Below, piece by piece: positions 21,797 to 29,641 of a stretch of 30,818 bases of DNA; position 1 is the first letter of the stretch, and every line of letters starts with the position of its first letter. Under the pieces are notes generated by a model. The model was not told where the DNA came from, did not search any database, and saw nothing but the letters and a program-made list of their open reading frames with translations. The stretch covers positions 1 through 30,818 of the IMG/VR virus record IMGVR_UViG_3300025849_000144. One strand, 5' to 3'. The position numbers and the translations under genes are program-made. This stretch comes from a virus.

Positions 21797-22599
21797 TGCC
21801 ATCAAAACTAGAAAACTACAGAGACTCGGTAAGAAAGGCCCTTAGCGGTACTAATGAAAAAAGCACGCAACTAGGCATAGGTGGGTTTACCACCCTTGCT
21901 AGAGTTTCTGAGACCGTACAAAGAACAGCACAAGTACCAGCAATAACGCTAGAAGATGGAACGGTTATAAGTGATCACATAATTCTCGATCCATTAACCA
22001 TAAACATATCTGGCGATGTATCTGATATTTATATAGAAAAAAACAAAAACATAGGCCTTATTGGAGATATATCTGACAAACTTAGCGTGGTAGATCAGTA
22101 TCTTCCACAACGAACACAGTCGCAAATAAGCAAGGCAGAAGGTATTATAAACGACGTAAATAATAAGGCCTTGAGAGTTGTTAATGAGATAGATAGGATT
22201 GATGGATTTTTCTCAGACCTTATGTCTAATTCAAACCCTGACACTAAAAATAGAGAAAAATTTGTTAATCAAATGAAGGCGTTTTACGAGGGAAGAAGAC
22301 CTATATCAATAGACATGCCAGACAACCAAAAACTGGATAATATGGTTATAACGTCACTATCATTTGAGTATGATAATCAAGGTGACAGTACTGGTTTTTC
22401 AATAGAAGCCACACAAGTAACATTCGTAAAAACACAAGCGTCTGATATAGCACTAGCTCCAAAACAAGAAGAATCTGACGCAGTATCTGAAAATGAAGAT
22501 AAAGGCCCACAAGAGCCTCAAGAAGCAGCAGAAAGCGTACTTGGAGGTGTGCTTGATGAGTATGGAATTAAATTCATTAAAAGAACAGAAGGGGCTTAA
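21796..22599 (+). CDS. Dit-like tail/baseplate protein
   Basis: 267 residues. The segment VPAITLEDGTVISDHIILDPLTINISGDVSDIYI (47-80) is the pattern of Dit-like N-terminal domains (DGTVISDHI ... PLTINISG). A helical middle is followed by RRPISIDMPDNQKLDNMVITSLSFEYDNQGDSTGFSIEAT and an acidic, Glu/Gln-rich tail. Dit-like proteins form the ring joining tube and hub. Position just after the tape measure gene fits. The Glu-rich C-terminus looks like a flexible extension. Confidence 0.68.
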   Translation: MPSKLENYRDSVRKALSGTNEKSTQLGIGGFTTLARVSETVQRTAQVPAITLEDGTVISDHIILDPLTINISGDVSDIYIEKNKNIGLIGDISDKLSVVDQYLPQRTQSQISKAEGIINDVNNKALRVVNEIDRIDGFFSDLMSNSNPDTKNREKFVNQMKAFYEGRRPISIDMPDNQKLDNMVITSLSFEYDNQGDSTGFSIEATQVTFVKTQASDIALAPKQEESDAVSENEDKGPQEPQEAAESVLGGVLDEYGIKFIKRTEGA

Positions 22600-22600
22600 G

Positions 22601-22936
22601 ATGATTAGAGAAGTAAGAAACATAACAAGCGAAGCGCATCAAACACACTCGCTATTTTATAATGACGTACAAGCTGAACTTGAATTAAGATTTATTCCAC
22701 AAGTTGGGCAGTGGTTTATTAGCTGCACTATTGGAGACAAAGCTATAAAAAATGCAAAGCTATCAGTTGGTGTGCTTCATATGGTATCAAGAAACATGCC
22801 AATTGATTTTATAGTGGTAGATAACAGCGGTGAAGATTTAGATCCGTTTTTATCTACAGATTTTACTAGCGGTAGGTGTACTTTACTGATGCTTGATGAT
22901 GAATCTATGACAGACCTTAGGGGTGTAGAGGTGTAA
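22601..22936 (+). CDS. Baseplate plug-family protein
   Basis: 111 residues from the ATG at 22601; AAGGGG lies 7-13 bases before it, and the stop of the Dit-like gene is one base upstream. An open frame extends back to 22493 inside the previous gene but has no binding site. The pattern (HSLFYNDVQAELELRFIPQV, QWFISCTIGDKAIKNAKLSVGVLHM, FIVVDNSGEDLDPFLSTDF, GRCTLLMLDD) fits small phage baseplate plug proteins that lie between Dit-like and hub genes. Confidence 0.65.
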   Translation: MIREVRNITSEAHQTHSLFYNDVQAELELRFIPQVGQWFISCTIGDKAIKNAKLSVGVLHMVSRNMPIDFIVVDNSGEDLDPFLSTDFTSGRCTLLMLDDESMTDLRGVEV

Positions 22937-22937
22937 T

Positions 22938-23804
22938 ATGGAAAATAAAAGATTTTTAAGAAGCTACAAGCTAACAGTAACTACAGAAACAGGCTCTGTT
23001 ATTATTAGCGATCCTTTAAAAATATCTTTCTCTTGCAATAAATCGATATCGGGCGGGCTTAATAGCTCAACAATTAATATTTATAATATTGCACAAAAGT
23101 CAAGAGAATTAATATCAAAAGAAAGATTTCAGACAGACAAAAGAATTAAAGTAACTTTAGATGTTGGTTATGGTGACAGATCGGAAACTATATTTAAAGG
23201 AACTGTGCTTAGCGCTATTAGCTTAAGAGATGGAGCTGACATAGTAACTGAAATTGAAGCTACTGACGGCGGAGAGGCTCTTGAGAAGTCATTTGTAACT
23301 AAGGTTATAGACGCCGGGGTTGATAAGGTTGAAGAAATTGTTGACGAACTAACAGGTGTTGCGAAAGGGAAGGTTACCGCCAAAGTCGTTAACACAAGGC
23401 CAATCGTTATTGTTGGAAACGCCGTTGAAGAATTAAGGAAGGCATCAAGAGAAAACGGCTATATATTTTATATAGGTGAAGAAAAATGCCATGTTATAAA
23501 ATCAGACGAGGTTATATTTGAGCAAGTTCAAATAGTAAAGGCATCTACCGGATTAATAAACACGCCAACAAGAGAAGGTTTAAATGTTGTATTCAATACG
23601 GTTCTAAACCCAGCTATTAAGGTTGGTGGAAAAGTTAAGGTAGAGAGCGAGGTTGATAAGAGAGATGCTAAAGAAGGTGGCGTAAATGGCATTTATGTTG
23701 TAACATCTATGAATATACAGGGCGATAATTACGGCGACTTATGGAATCAAACTATAACAGCAAAGCCCTTTGGTGTAAATATCGGAGATGGAAATGCAAA
23801 TTAA
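22938..23804 (+). CDS. Baseplate hub protein
   Basis: 288 residues. The start YKLTVTTETGSVIISDPLKISFSCNKSISGGLNSSTINIYNI and VGYGDRSETIFKGTVLSA are typical of hub proteins of the gpD/gp27-like group (DPL-I-F ... N-S-I-I-N). The second half (VEELRKASRENGYIFYI, then GINGIY-like GVNGIYVVTSMNIQGD) matches the second barrel domain. The hub trimer sits between tube and spike. It overlaps the spike gene by a few codons. Confidence 0.78.
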   Translation: MENKRFLRSYKLTVTTETGSVIISDPLKISFSCNKSISGGLNSSTINIYNIAQKSRELISKERFQTDKRIKVTLDVGYGDRSETIFKGTVLSAISLRDGADIVTEIEATDGGEALEKSFVTKVIDAGVDKVEEIVDELTGVAKGKVTAKVVNTRPIVIVGNAVEELRKASRENGYIFYIGEEKCHVIKSDEVIFEQVQIVKASTGLINTPTREGLNVVFNTVLNPAIKVGGKVKVESEVDKRDAKEGGVNGIYVVTSMNIQGDNYGDLWNQTITAKPFGVNIGDGNAN

Positions 23805-24402
23805 AAATAGAAGTGATTTATTTGATTTAATGAGAGGTGAGATAGATTTTGCATTATCAAACCTACATACATCCACTATAGCAAGGGTGACAAAAGTAAA
23901 CGAAAAGACAATAAACTGCAAAGTTATAATACCTCTTGATGTTGATGGTGAGCTTGTTCAGATGCCAGAGTTTATTAAGGTTCCACCAATATTTATGCAA
24001 GGCGGTGGATCGTACACCGCCCACCCAATAAAGCCGGGAGATTATTGCTTGCTTGTATTTACTGAGCGTTGTTTTGATGCTTGGTACGGTGGTAGTGATG
24101 ATGTGGAGAAGCCAGACTTTAGGATGCATGATTACTCAGACGGATTTGCTATTGTTGGTGTTAATCCTCTAGAGGCTGCAATATCTATACCAGAAGTTAT
24201 AACTAATATTGGTGACAGCTATCATGAAGGAGATCACGAGCATAAAGGAGACTTGGAGCAGGATGGTAGTCAAAAGATAACAGGAAGTAACGACGCCAAG
24301 GATTATAAGGTTGATGGGGAAGATGGAGCAACGGGCGTTTTCTTAGACTTAAACGGAAAATCAGTAACCGTAAAGAGTGGTATAATAACAAGTATAGTGT
24401 AA
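23794..24402 (+). CDS. Gp138-type membrane-piercing spike
   Basis: 202 residues from the ATG at 23794, which has GGAG six bases upstream; the in-frame ATG at 23788 is adjoining that GGAG and is less likely. The N-terminal domain (IARVTKVNEKTINCKVIIPLDVDGELV, then PVY-like PPIFMQGGGSYTAHPIKPGDYCLLVFTERCFDAWYGG) is the Gp138 OB-type fold. The C-terminal part is repetitive and His/Asp-rich (YHEGDHEHKGDLEQDG, DGATGVFLDLNGKSVTVKSG), like the beta-helical needle of spikes that bind a metal at the tip. It pierces the outer membrane. Confidence 0.88.
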   Translation: MQIKNRSDLFDLMRGEIDFALSNLHTSTIARVTKVNEKTINCKVIIPLDVDGELVQMPEFIKVPPIFMQGGGSYTAHPIKPGDYCLLVFTERCFDAWYGGSDDVEKPDFRMHDYSDGFAIVGVNPLEAAISIPEVITNIGDSYHEGDHEHKGDLEQDGSQKITGSNDAKDYKVDGEDGATGVFLDLNGKSVTVKSGIITSIV

Positions 24403-24408
24403 AAAGTA

Positions 24409-24548
24409 AAGTGCAACGTTTTGTGACACCCTTATATAATAGTAATTACAAAAACGTTGCACTTACTTAATTCGCTCCGCTCACTTTCTTTTATTTTTTA
24501 TTATAAGCTATCCATTTAAAACAAACCTCAACCTCTCACTAATGGATA
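24409..24548 (+). repeat. Dispersed intergenic repeat, copy D
   Basis: First hairpin: AAGTGCAACGTTTT from 24409, complementary arm ending at 24464; loop with ACACCCTTATATAATAGTAATT, closest to copy A. Then TTAATTCGCTCCGCTCACTT and the T-rich tract as in B and C. Second hairpin: TATCCATT (24509-24516) with AATGGATA (24541-24548). The GC-rich end of B and C is replaced by a true terminator at 24571. Confidence 0.88.
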
Positions 24549-24570
24549 CAAAATCAAACAAAACAAACAC

Positions 24571-24592
24571 AGCAGCGATAGCTGCTTTTTTT
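24571..24592 (+). terminator. Rho-independent terminator after repeat copy D
   Basis: AGCAGC (24571-24576)/GCTGC-type stem with loop GATA, then seven T to 24592. It separates the spike gene from the wedge operon, directly before the promoter at 24596. Confidence 0.7.
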
Positions 24593-24595
24593 AAA

Positions 24596-24624
24596 TTGCT
24601 TTAAGGGCATAATTATTGTATAAT
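24596..24624 (+). promoter_or_regulatory. sigma70 promoter of the baseplate wedge operon
   Basis: TTGCTT (24596-24601), 17 bp, TATAAT (24619-24624), 27 bp before the gp25-like gene and four bases after the terminator. Confidence 0.7.
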
Positions 24625-24651
24625 AATTAATAAACTAATATCGGTGGCAAA

Positions 24652-25005
24652 ATGAAAGTTTCAGCAATTACAAATAATGGCGACTGGACGTTCGGGAGCG
24701 GACTTGCAGGCTACAAAAAGAAAAGCTCAGCTATTAGGCAAAATATAGCTACAAGGCTGCGATCGTTTAAGAATGATTATTTTTTAGACGTAAACGCAGG
24801 AACTGATTGGTTATCTATCCTATCTACCCCTAACAATAAACTAACGCTAGAGAGAGCTGTTAGGAGTGTAGTTATAACTACAGAAGGTGTTCTTAGTGTT
24901 GATAGTGTATCAATAATAGTTAGTGATAGAGTAGCAAAGGTTGAGGTTACTTACACAGATATTTACGAATTACAAATAGTCATTACAGAGAGAATACAAG
25001 CATGA
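24652..25005 (+). CDS. gp25/gpW-like baseplate wedge protein
   Basis: 117 residues. The pattern SAIRQNIATRLRSFKNDYFLDVNAGTDWLSIL followed by LERAVRSVVITTEGVLSVDSVSI and a final strand ELQIVI is the gp25-like wedge family (lysozyme-like fold name, no catalytic role expected). It lies directly before the gpJ-like gene and overlaps it by four bases (ATGA at 25002). GGTGGC about 8 bases before the ATG is a modest binding site. Confidence 0.82.
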   Translation: MKVSAITNNGDWTFGSGLAGYKKKSSAIRQNIATRLRSFKNDYFLDVNAGTDWLSILSTPNNKLTLERAVRSVVITTEGVLSVDSVSIIVSDRVAKVEVTYTDIYELQIVITERIQA

Positions 25006-26165
25006 TACAGTTAACAGATAACGGCATCGAGATACAAACATACCAAGAGGTTTTTGACGAGCTTGCTAATGGCTACAAGGCTATTTACGGCAACGATATC
25101 AACCTTGACCAAGATACTCCGGACGGACAGCGTATAGCTATCGAAGCGCGTCAAATTTTAGATATGCAAGTTTACTTATCGTCTCTTTATAACTCATTAG
25201 ATCCAGACTTCGCAACAGGACTGAGTTTAGAGCGATTACTAAAATTATCGGGCATAACAAGGCGTCCGGCAACAAAATCACAAGTTGACGTAACAATTAA
25301 TGTATCACGTAATCTAACGCTACCAGTAGGTTATAAAGTCCAAGATGAGCTTGGCCAGTTGTGGGAGACTGACGGCGAGAAGACGCTTTTTATTGGTGAC
25401 AATACTGTTACGCTATTCGCGGAAGAGTTCGGCGCTACAGAAGCGCAAGCTGGCACAGTAAACGAACAAGCAACCATCGTGTTAGGTGTGGTATCGATTA
25501 CTAACGACACTTCGGCAACGGTAGGGCAAGACGAGGAAACTGACGTTGAACTTAGAGTTAAGCGAAACAAGTCACTACAAAATCCGTCAAGCACGGGCGT
25601 GGGAAGTATGTTTTCTGCAATTGCTCAGTTACCAAACGTTACAGACTTAGCGGTTTACGAGAACTTCACTAATCAATTTGATACTGATACACAAATGGAG
25701 GCTCATAGTATATGGGTGGTAGTTGAAGGCGGAACTGTTGAAGGTATTACAGAAACTATAATTAAAAACAAAGATACTGGTACAGGCCTAAAAGGTGATG
25801 TTACTGGAGAGTATACGGAAACGGTTACGGTTGGTGACTTGACTTTTGATAGAACAACTACTGTTGAGTTTGATAGACCTATTAGCTCAGATATTTTTCT
25901 TAAGGTTAATATCAAAGGTGAAGGTGGAATAATTCCAAATACAGATTTAATAAAACAGCAGTTATCTAACGCAACCTATTCAATTGGTGATGACGTTGTA
26001 GCAAGTAAGCTATACAATATCATTTATACGACGCAGGACGGCATTGTGGCCACTGATTTAGAAATCAGTAGTAATGGCATTGATTACGTCGATACTCTTG
26101 TTGACGGCGTTCCTGCTACTAAATACGTATTAGATGTTGATAACATCGATATCAACTTAATTTAA
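25002..26165 (+). CDS. Baseplate J-like protein
   Basis: 387 residues. The opening YQEVFDELANGYKAIYGNDINLDQDTPDGQRIAIEARQILDM is diagnostic of the gpJ/gp47 wedge family. Further segments: LERLLKLSGITRRPATKS, LPVGYKVQDELGQLWETDGE and DVELRVKRNKSLQNPSSTGVGSM, then GVPATKYVLDVDNIDINLI at the end. The protein forms the wedge around the hub and triggers sheath contraction. It is coupled by ATGA to the gp25-like gene and followed nine bases later by the gpI-position gene. Confidence 0.93.
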   Translation: MIQLTDNGIEIQTYQEVFDELANGYKAIYGNDINLDQDTPDGQRIAIEARQILDMQVYLSSLYNSLDPDFATGLSLERLLKLSGITRRPATKSQVDVTINVSRNLTLPVGYKVQDELGQLWETDGEKTLFIGDNTVTLFAEEFGATEAQAGTVNEQATIVLGVVSITNDTSATVGQDEETDVELRVKRNKSLQNPSSTGVGSMFSAIAQLPNVTDLAVYENFTNQFDTDTQMEAHSIWVVVEGGTVEGITETIIKNKDTGTGLKGDVTGEYTETVTVGDLTFDRTTTVEFDRPISSDIFLKVNIKGEGGIIPNTDLIKQQLSNATYSIGDDVVASKLYNIIYTTQDGIVATDLEISSNGIDYVDTLVDGVPATKYVLDVDNIDINLI

Positions 26166-26174
26166 GGAGTTACA

Positions 26175-26777
26175 ATGTCTGACTTTATTATGCAGTATAT
26201 AAATCTACTGATCATACAATACTACAATAAACCTAACGCAAGAGCAGAGATTGCAAATTTTTCTTCTCAATTCGAATCAATAAAAAGCGCAGCGGATGCG
26301 CTTCTTGAGGAGTTTGATATTGACGTAGCTACTGGCGCAACTCTCGATAAGATTGGTAAGATTGTTGGGATAAAGAGATCTGAACCTGTATTAAATGATG
26401 ATGAGGTTTATAGATTTTTTATAAAACTTAAGATAGCCAAGAATAACGCGTTAGGCTCTTTAACCTCTGATACAAATAATGGTATACAGGATGTTATAAA
26501 ATTTGCCTTTGGTAATGATTCTTATATCGTTGACAAAAAAAACATGTCAATGGACTTGTATGTACCGGAAGGTACAGACGTGGATATATTAAGAACCATA
26601 TTTAGGTTAAACTTGTTGCCAAGACCCCAAGGTGTGCGCTACAATAACGTAAAGATTTCATCAAGTGAGCCTAAATTCGGTATAAGTAATAACCCTTTTG
26701 CAGCTCCATTCTCAAGCAAGAATGATGCCAGTTATACTAACGGCGCTCCATTTGATAGAAAAATAGTAATAAACTAA
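26175..26777 (+). CDS. DUF2612-type baseplate/tail protein (gpI position)
   Basis: 200 residues. IQYYNKPNARAEIANFSSQ, then DIDVATGATLDKIGKIVGIKRSEP and DDEVYRFFIKLKIAKNNALGSLTSDTNNGIQDVIKFAFG are the DUF2612 pattern. These proteins occupy the gpI place, linking wedge and fibres. The C-terminal tail (NPFAAPFSSKNDASYTNGAPFD) repeats NPFAAPFS/NGAPFD-like bits. AAGGAGTT before the ATG is a strong binding site. Confidence 0.82.
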   Translation: MSDFIMQYINLLIIQYYNKPNARAEIANFSSQFESIKSAADALLEEFDIDVATGATLDKIGKIVGIKRSEPVLNDDEVYRFFIKLKIAKNNALGSLTSDTNNGIQDVIKFAFGNDSYIVDKKNMSMDLYVPEGTDVDILRTIFRLNLLPRPQGVRYNNVKISSSEPKFGISNNPFAAPFSSKNDASYTNGAPFDRKIVIN

Positions 26778-26788
26778 AGGTGTAAATA

Positions 26789-29614
26789 ATGTCAAAAATT
26801 TTAAGACCAAATAAAAACATAGTTTCATTCTCATCTAAAGCGGCTACGGGCGAGCGTACAACGTTTAACACATCTAATGTGACTGATGACCTGTCTGCTA
26901 ATATTAATAGCGACTACAAGCGCGGGTTTAAGGTTTACGGGCCGGATGAAGTACTGGAAATGAAAGACATGAACGCTTTCGCGTTTACCTTATCGGATCT
27001 TACTTCTTATTTATTTCAGTCAGGTATTGCAGAATATGACTCACAGCAAGAGTATCATTTGAACCAAATGTGTTCAGAGGATGGCGTTATTTACGTATCT
27101 CTGCAAAATGATAATATTGGTAACAACCCGGTTGGAGAGAACTCACTTTGGTTAAGTAATTCAAATACTGAAAACAAAGCGCCCTCTGCATCTACTGCGT
27201 CAATAAACGACAATCAATTTGTTCAATTCGATTTATCCAACAATAAGTTGTTCTTGGTGGATGCTTCTGATGATAGTATATCTTATGTTAATTCTGAAGG
27301 CAGCGAGGTTGATGGCTTTATATCAAGTGATTTTTTATCTTATCAGTATACTACATCTGTCGATAATGTTGCGATGGGTTTTTCTGGTTTTGTTATAGCA
27401 GGTGAGACGACTGTTGACGTTGGTGATAATCAATTCTTTTCTGTTATATGTGATACTAATATCAATGGAGAAAAAAAGCTTGTATTGTTTAACTCTTTAG
27501 GGTTCCCCGATCCTGTTAGTATTCCTGCTTCATCTAATATTCAAGATGCAGAGATTGAAGGTTATTCAAATGCGTTTCCAACTTGTGCTGTTAAAGACCC
27601 AAGCTCAGACACAATCTTTGTTACTTATGGCTGGACTTTTGGCGCACCAGTATCAGAGCAGAATGCTTTTATCATAGCTTATTCTTTTGATAGAAATTCT
27701 GGTTTATTTACTAAGGTAGGTAATAGATTTGATATTACTGCTAGTGGTGCTAATGATGGAAACGGACAGCCAATGTATAGCGGGTTTGTACCTAAACTAA
27801 ATGGCGATGCTCAAATTGTAGACGTGTATGGAAATCTAATTTCTTTTAATGGCATTGATTTTTCTTATGAAGGTATTATTGATAGTTCAGCCATTGATTC
27901 GTCTCAATCATTTTCTGTTACGTTTCCTTTTTCTGCTTGTGATTTTATAAGAGATGATATTATAGCGCTTAGAGGTGTTGGCCTACAGTCGTCTGATAGA
28001 ACAGGGTTAATAATAGCTTCTTATGATGAGGCGCTAAATACAGTATCAATACTGTCGGAAACTGACTTTGCCAATATAGGTGATGGTTCTGGGGATACTG
28101 AGGTTACTCTAAAAATACAGAGGGTTGGTGATTCTCAAGTGTACGTTTACGGATTAAATCATAAGTATGTATTAAAATTTGATAGTGAGTTTGAGGTTAC
28201 TGCCATATCTGGTAACGTAGACGATCTCTTGCCAAGTGATGGAAGTTCCAATATAAAACAAGGTAGTGTTTTAGTATTGCCTAACAAGAATATACTAGCC
28301 GTACCGGAGTCAGGGACTGTTTTTTATACAGCAACTAGCGACTCAACATTTGCTCAATCAGTATGCTCTTCAAAGGGTGTTAGGGTTTTTGCAACTAACG
28401 GATCTAACATATTAGCTTATGATATAGATAGAGAAAACGGAACATTCACAAAGGTAGGGAATTCTCTTGAGTTATCAAGCCCTGATAATTCTGTTAGCTT
28501 GTGCTCTATAGTTAGTGATAACTTACCTAGCAACGGTACGCTGGATTACATCCTTGTTTATACAGATACGAACGGTGAGATTAATTGCTACTCATTTAAT
28601 GGACTTAATTTTGAGTTTTACAAGCAGGTTTACACATCTAACATTACTGGCTTTAAAAGTCAGGTATCGAACATAAGTAGAAACGGAGATATTGTTCTAT
28701 TTAACGATAGAGGAAGACAAGAGTTTGTTAGCCACTCTGTAAATACTGATGGTGACTTTGTTATTGTAAACAATGTATCTAGCAACTCTATTCACACCCC
28801 TAATCCCAACATAATAGGTGGGGTAGATGGTAACGTAGTAGCAACAAGTCAAGACGGTACGCTGCTTTATAATTATGATTTTACTTCAGCAGATCCGGAA
28901 CTAACAAGCATTCAAGAGCTAATGCAACCAGCGGTGGATGTTGTGGCACTTACGGAAGAGAATAGGATCGTATCGACTGGTTTTAATAACAGGCTTACTA
29001 GCTACAACTTGAGCTTTATCCCTAAAGATACAGCGTTTTGGCGCAGGCTTGATGGCGGTCAAAATTTATCATTTGATGGATCGGACATCGGAATTAATTC
29101 AACTAATATCAATGACGCAATTAAAGCTTTATTGACAGACGTTAGATATCCAGTTGGTGCTATACATATGAGCGCGGAAGACTCAAGGAACCCTGCGGAA
29201 ATACTTGGCTTTGGTACTTGGCAAAAAATAGAAGGTAAATTTATTGTAGGTCACGATGGATCAGATTCTGACTTTGATGATGTTAATGCCAGTGGCGGCG
29301 ATAAATCTCACACGCACAGTGTTACAAGCGGTACAAGCGCGGTTAAGGTTAGCACTACAGTAAGTAGAAGTGACTGGGGCGCAGAGCAGACTGATGGCGT
29401 ACTATCAAGCGGCTCAATACCTTCGGTAAGTGGTAGATTGGTCACAGGTTCTGGCAATAGCGAAAATGCAGAAAACCTAGAATCTCTGGGCCACGCATTT
29501 AATAATAAAGAACTGGAAAGTGATTTTCATAATCACGCAATAAACACAAATACAAATGAAGCTAGTAATCTACCTCCTTATTTGGCTCTTTACTTATGGG
29601 AAAGAATAGGGTAA
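26789..29614 (+). CDS. Tail fibre / receptor-binding protein 1
   Basis: 941 residues. Residues 1-125 form an attachment domain also found in the next gene (ILRPNKNIVSFSSKAATGER, then YKRGFKVYGPDE and YVSLQNDNIGNNPVG). Residues about 150-760 are beta-rich with recurring strands such as AYSFDRNSGLFTKVGNRF and AYDIDRENGTFTKVGNSL, which suggests a propeller-like fold. The last 155 residues are a gp10/collar-type tip: PVGAIHMSAEDSRNPAEILG-FGTW, GKFIVGHDG, two His motifs (SHTHS near 839, FHNH near 912) as possible metal ligands, and NLPPYLALYLWERIG. The tip should bind the host. It has no chaperone gene next to it; the next gene starts 27 bases later. Confidence 0.85.
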   Translation: MSKILRPNKNIVSFSSKAATGERTTFNTSNVTDDLSANINSDYKRGFKVYGPDEVLEMKDMNAFAFTLSDLTSYLFQSGIAEYDSQQEYHLNQMCSEDGVIYVSLQNDNIGNNPVGENSLWLSNSNTENKAPSASTASINDNQFVQFDLSNNKLFLVDASDDSISYVNSEGSEVDGFISSDFLSYQYTTSVDNVAMGFSGFVIAGETTVDVGDNQFFSVICDTNINGEKKLVLFNSLGFPDPVSIPASSNIQDAEIEGYSNAFPTCAVKDPSSDTIFVTYGWTFGAPVSEQNAFIIAYSFDRNSGLFTKVGNRFDITASGANDGNGQPMYSGFVPKLNGDAQIVDVYGNLISFNGIDFSYEGIIDSSAIDSSQSFSVTFPFSACDFIRDDIIALRGVGLQSSDRTGLIIASYDEALNTVSILSETDFANIGDGSGDTEVTLKIQRVGDSQVYVYGLNHKYVLKFDSEFEVTAISGNVDDLLPSDGSSNIKQGSVLVLPNKNILAVPESGTVFYTATSDSTFAQSVCSSKGVRVFATNGSNILAYDIDRENGTFTKVGNSLELSSPDNSVSLCSIVSDNLPSNGTLDYILVYTDTNGEINCYSFNGLNFEFYKQVYTSNITGFKSQVSNISRNGDIVLFNDRGRQEFVSHSVNTDGDFVIVNNVSSNSIHTPNPNIIGGVDGNVVATSQDGTLLYNYDFTSADPELTSIQELMQPAVDVVALTEENRIVSTGFNNRLTSYNLSFIPKDTAFWRRLDGGQNLSFDGSDIGINSTNINDAIKALLTDVRYPVGAIHMSAEDSRNPAEILGFGTWQKIEGKFIVGHDGSDSDFDDVNASGGDKSHTHSVTSGTSAVKVSTTVSRSDWGAEQTDGVLSSGSIPSVSGRLVTGSGNSENAENLESLGHAFNNKELESDFHNHAINTNTNEASNLPPYLALYLWERIG

Positions 29615-29641
29615 AATAAATAAAAATTCTAAGGAATAAAA

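Noticed and set aside
22493-22600. Longer start for the baseplate plug protein
   Set aside because: The extra part lies wholly inside the Dit-like gene in another frame and is Lys-rich low-complexity; ATG 22601 has AAGGGG and sits next to the previous stop.
2670-24548. Repeat copies as a CRISPR array or insertion sequences
   Set aside because: The four copies are 6-8 kb apart, with no spacers and no transposase or cas genes; flanking target duplications could not be recognised.
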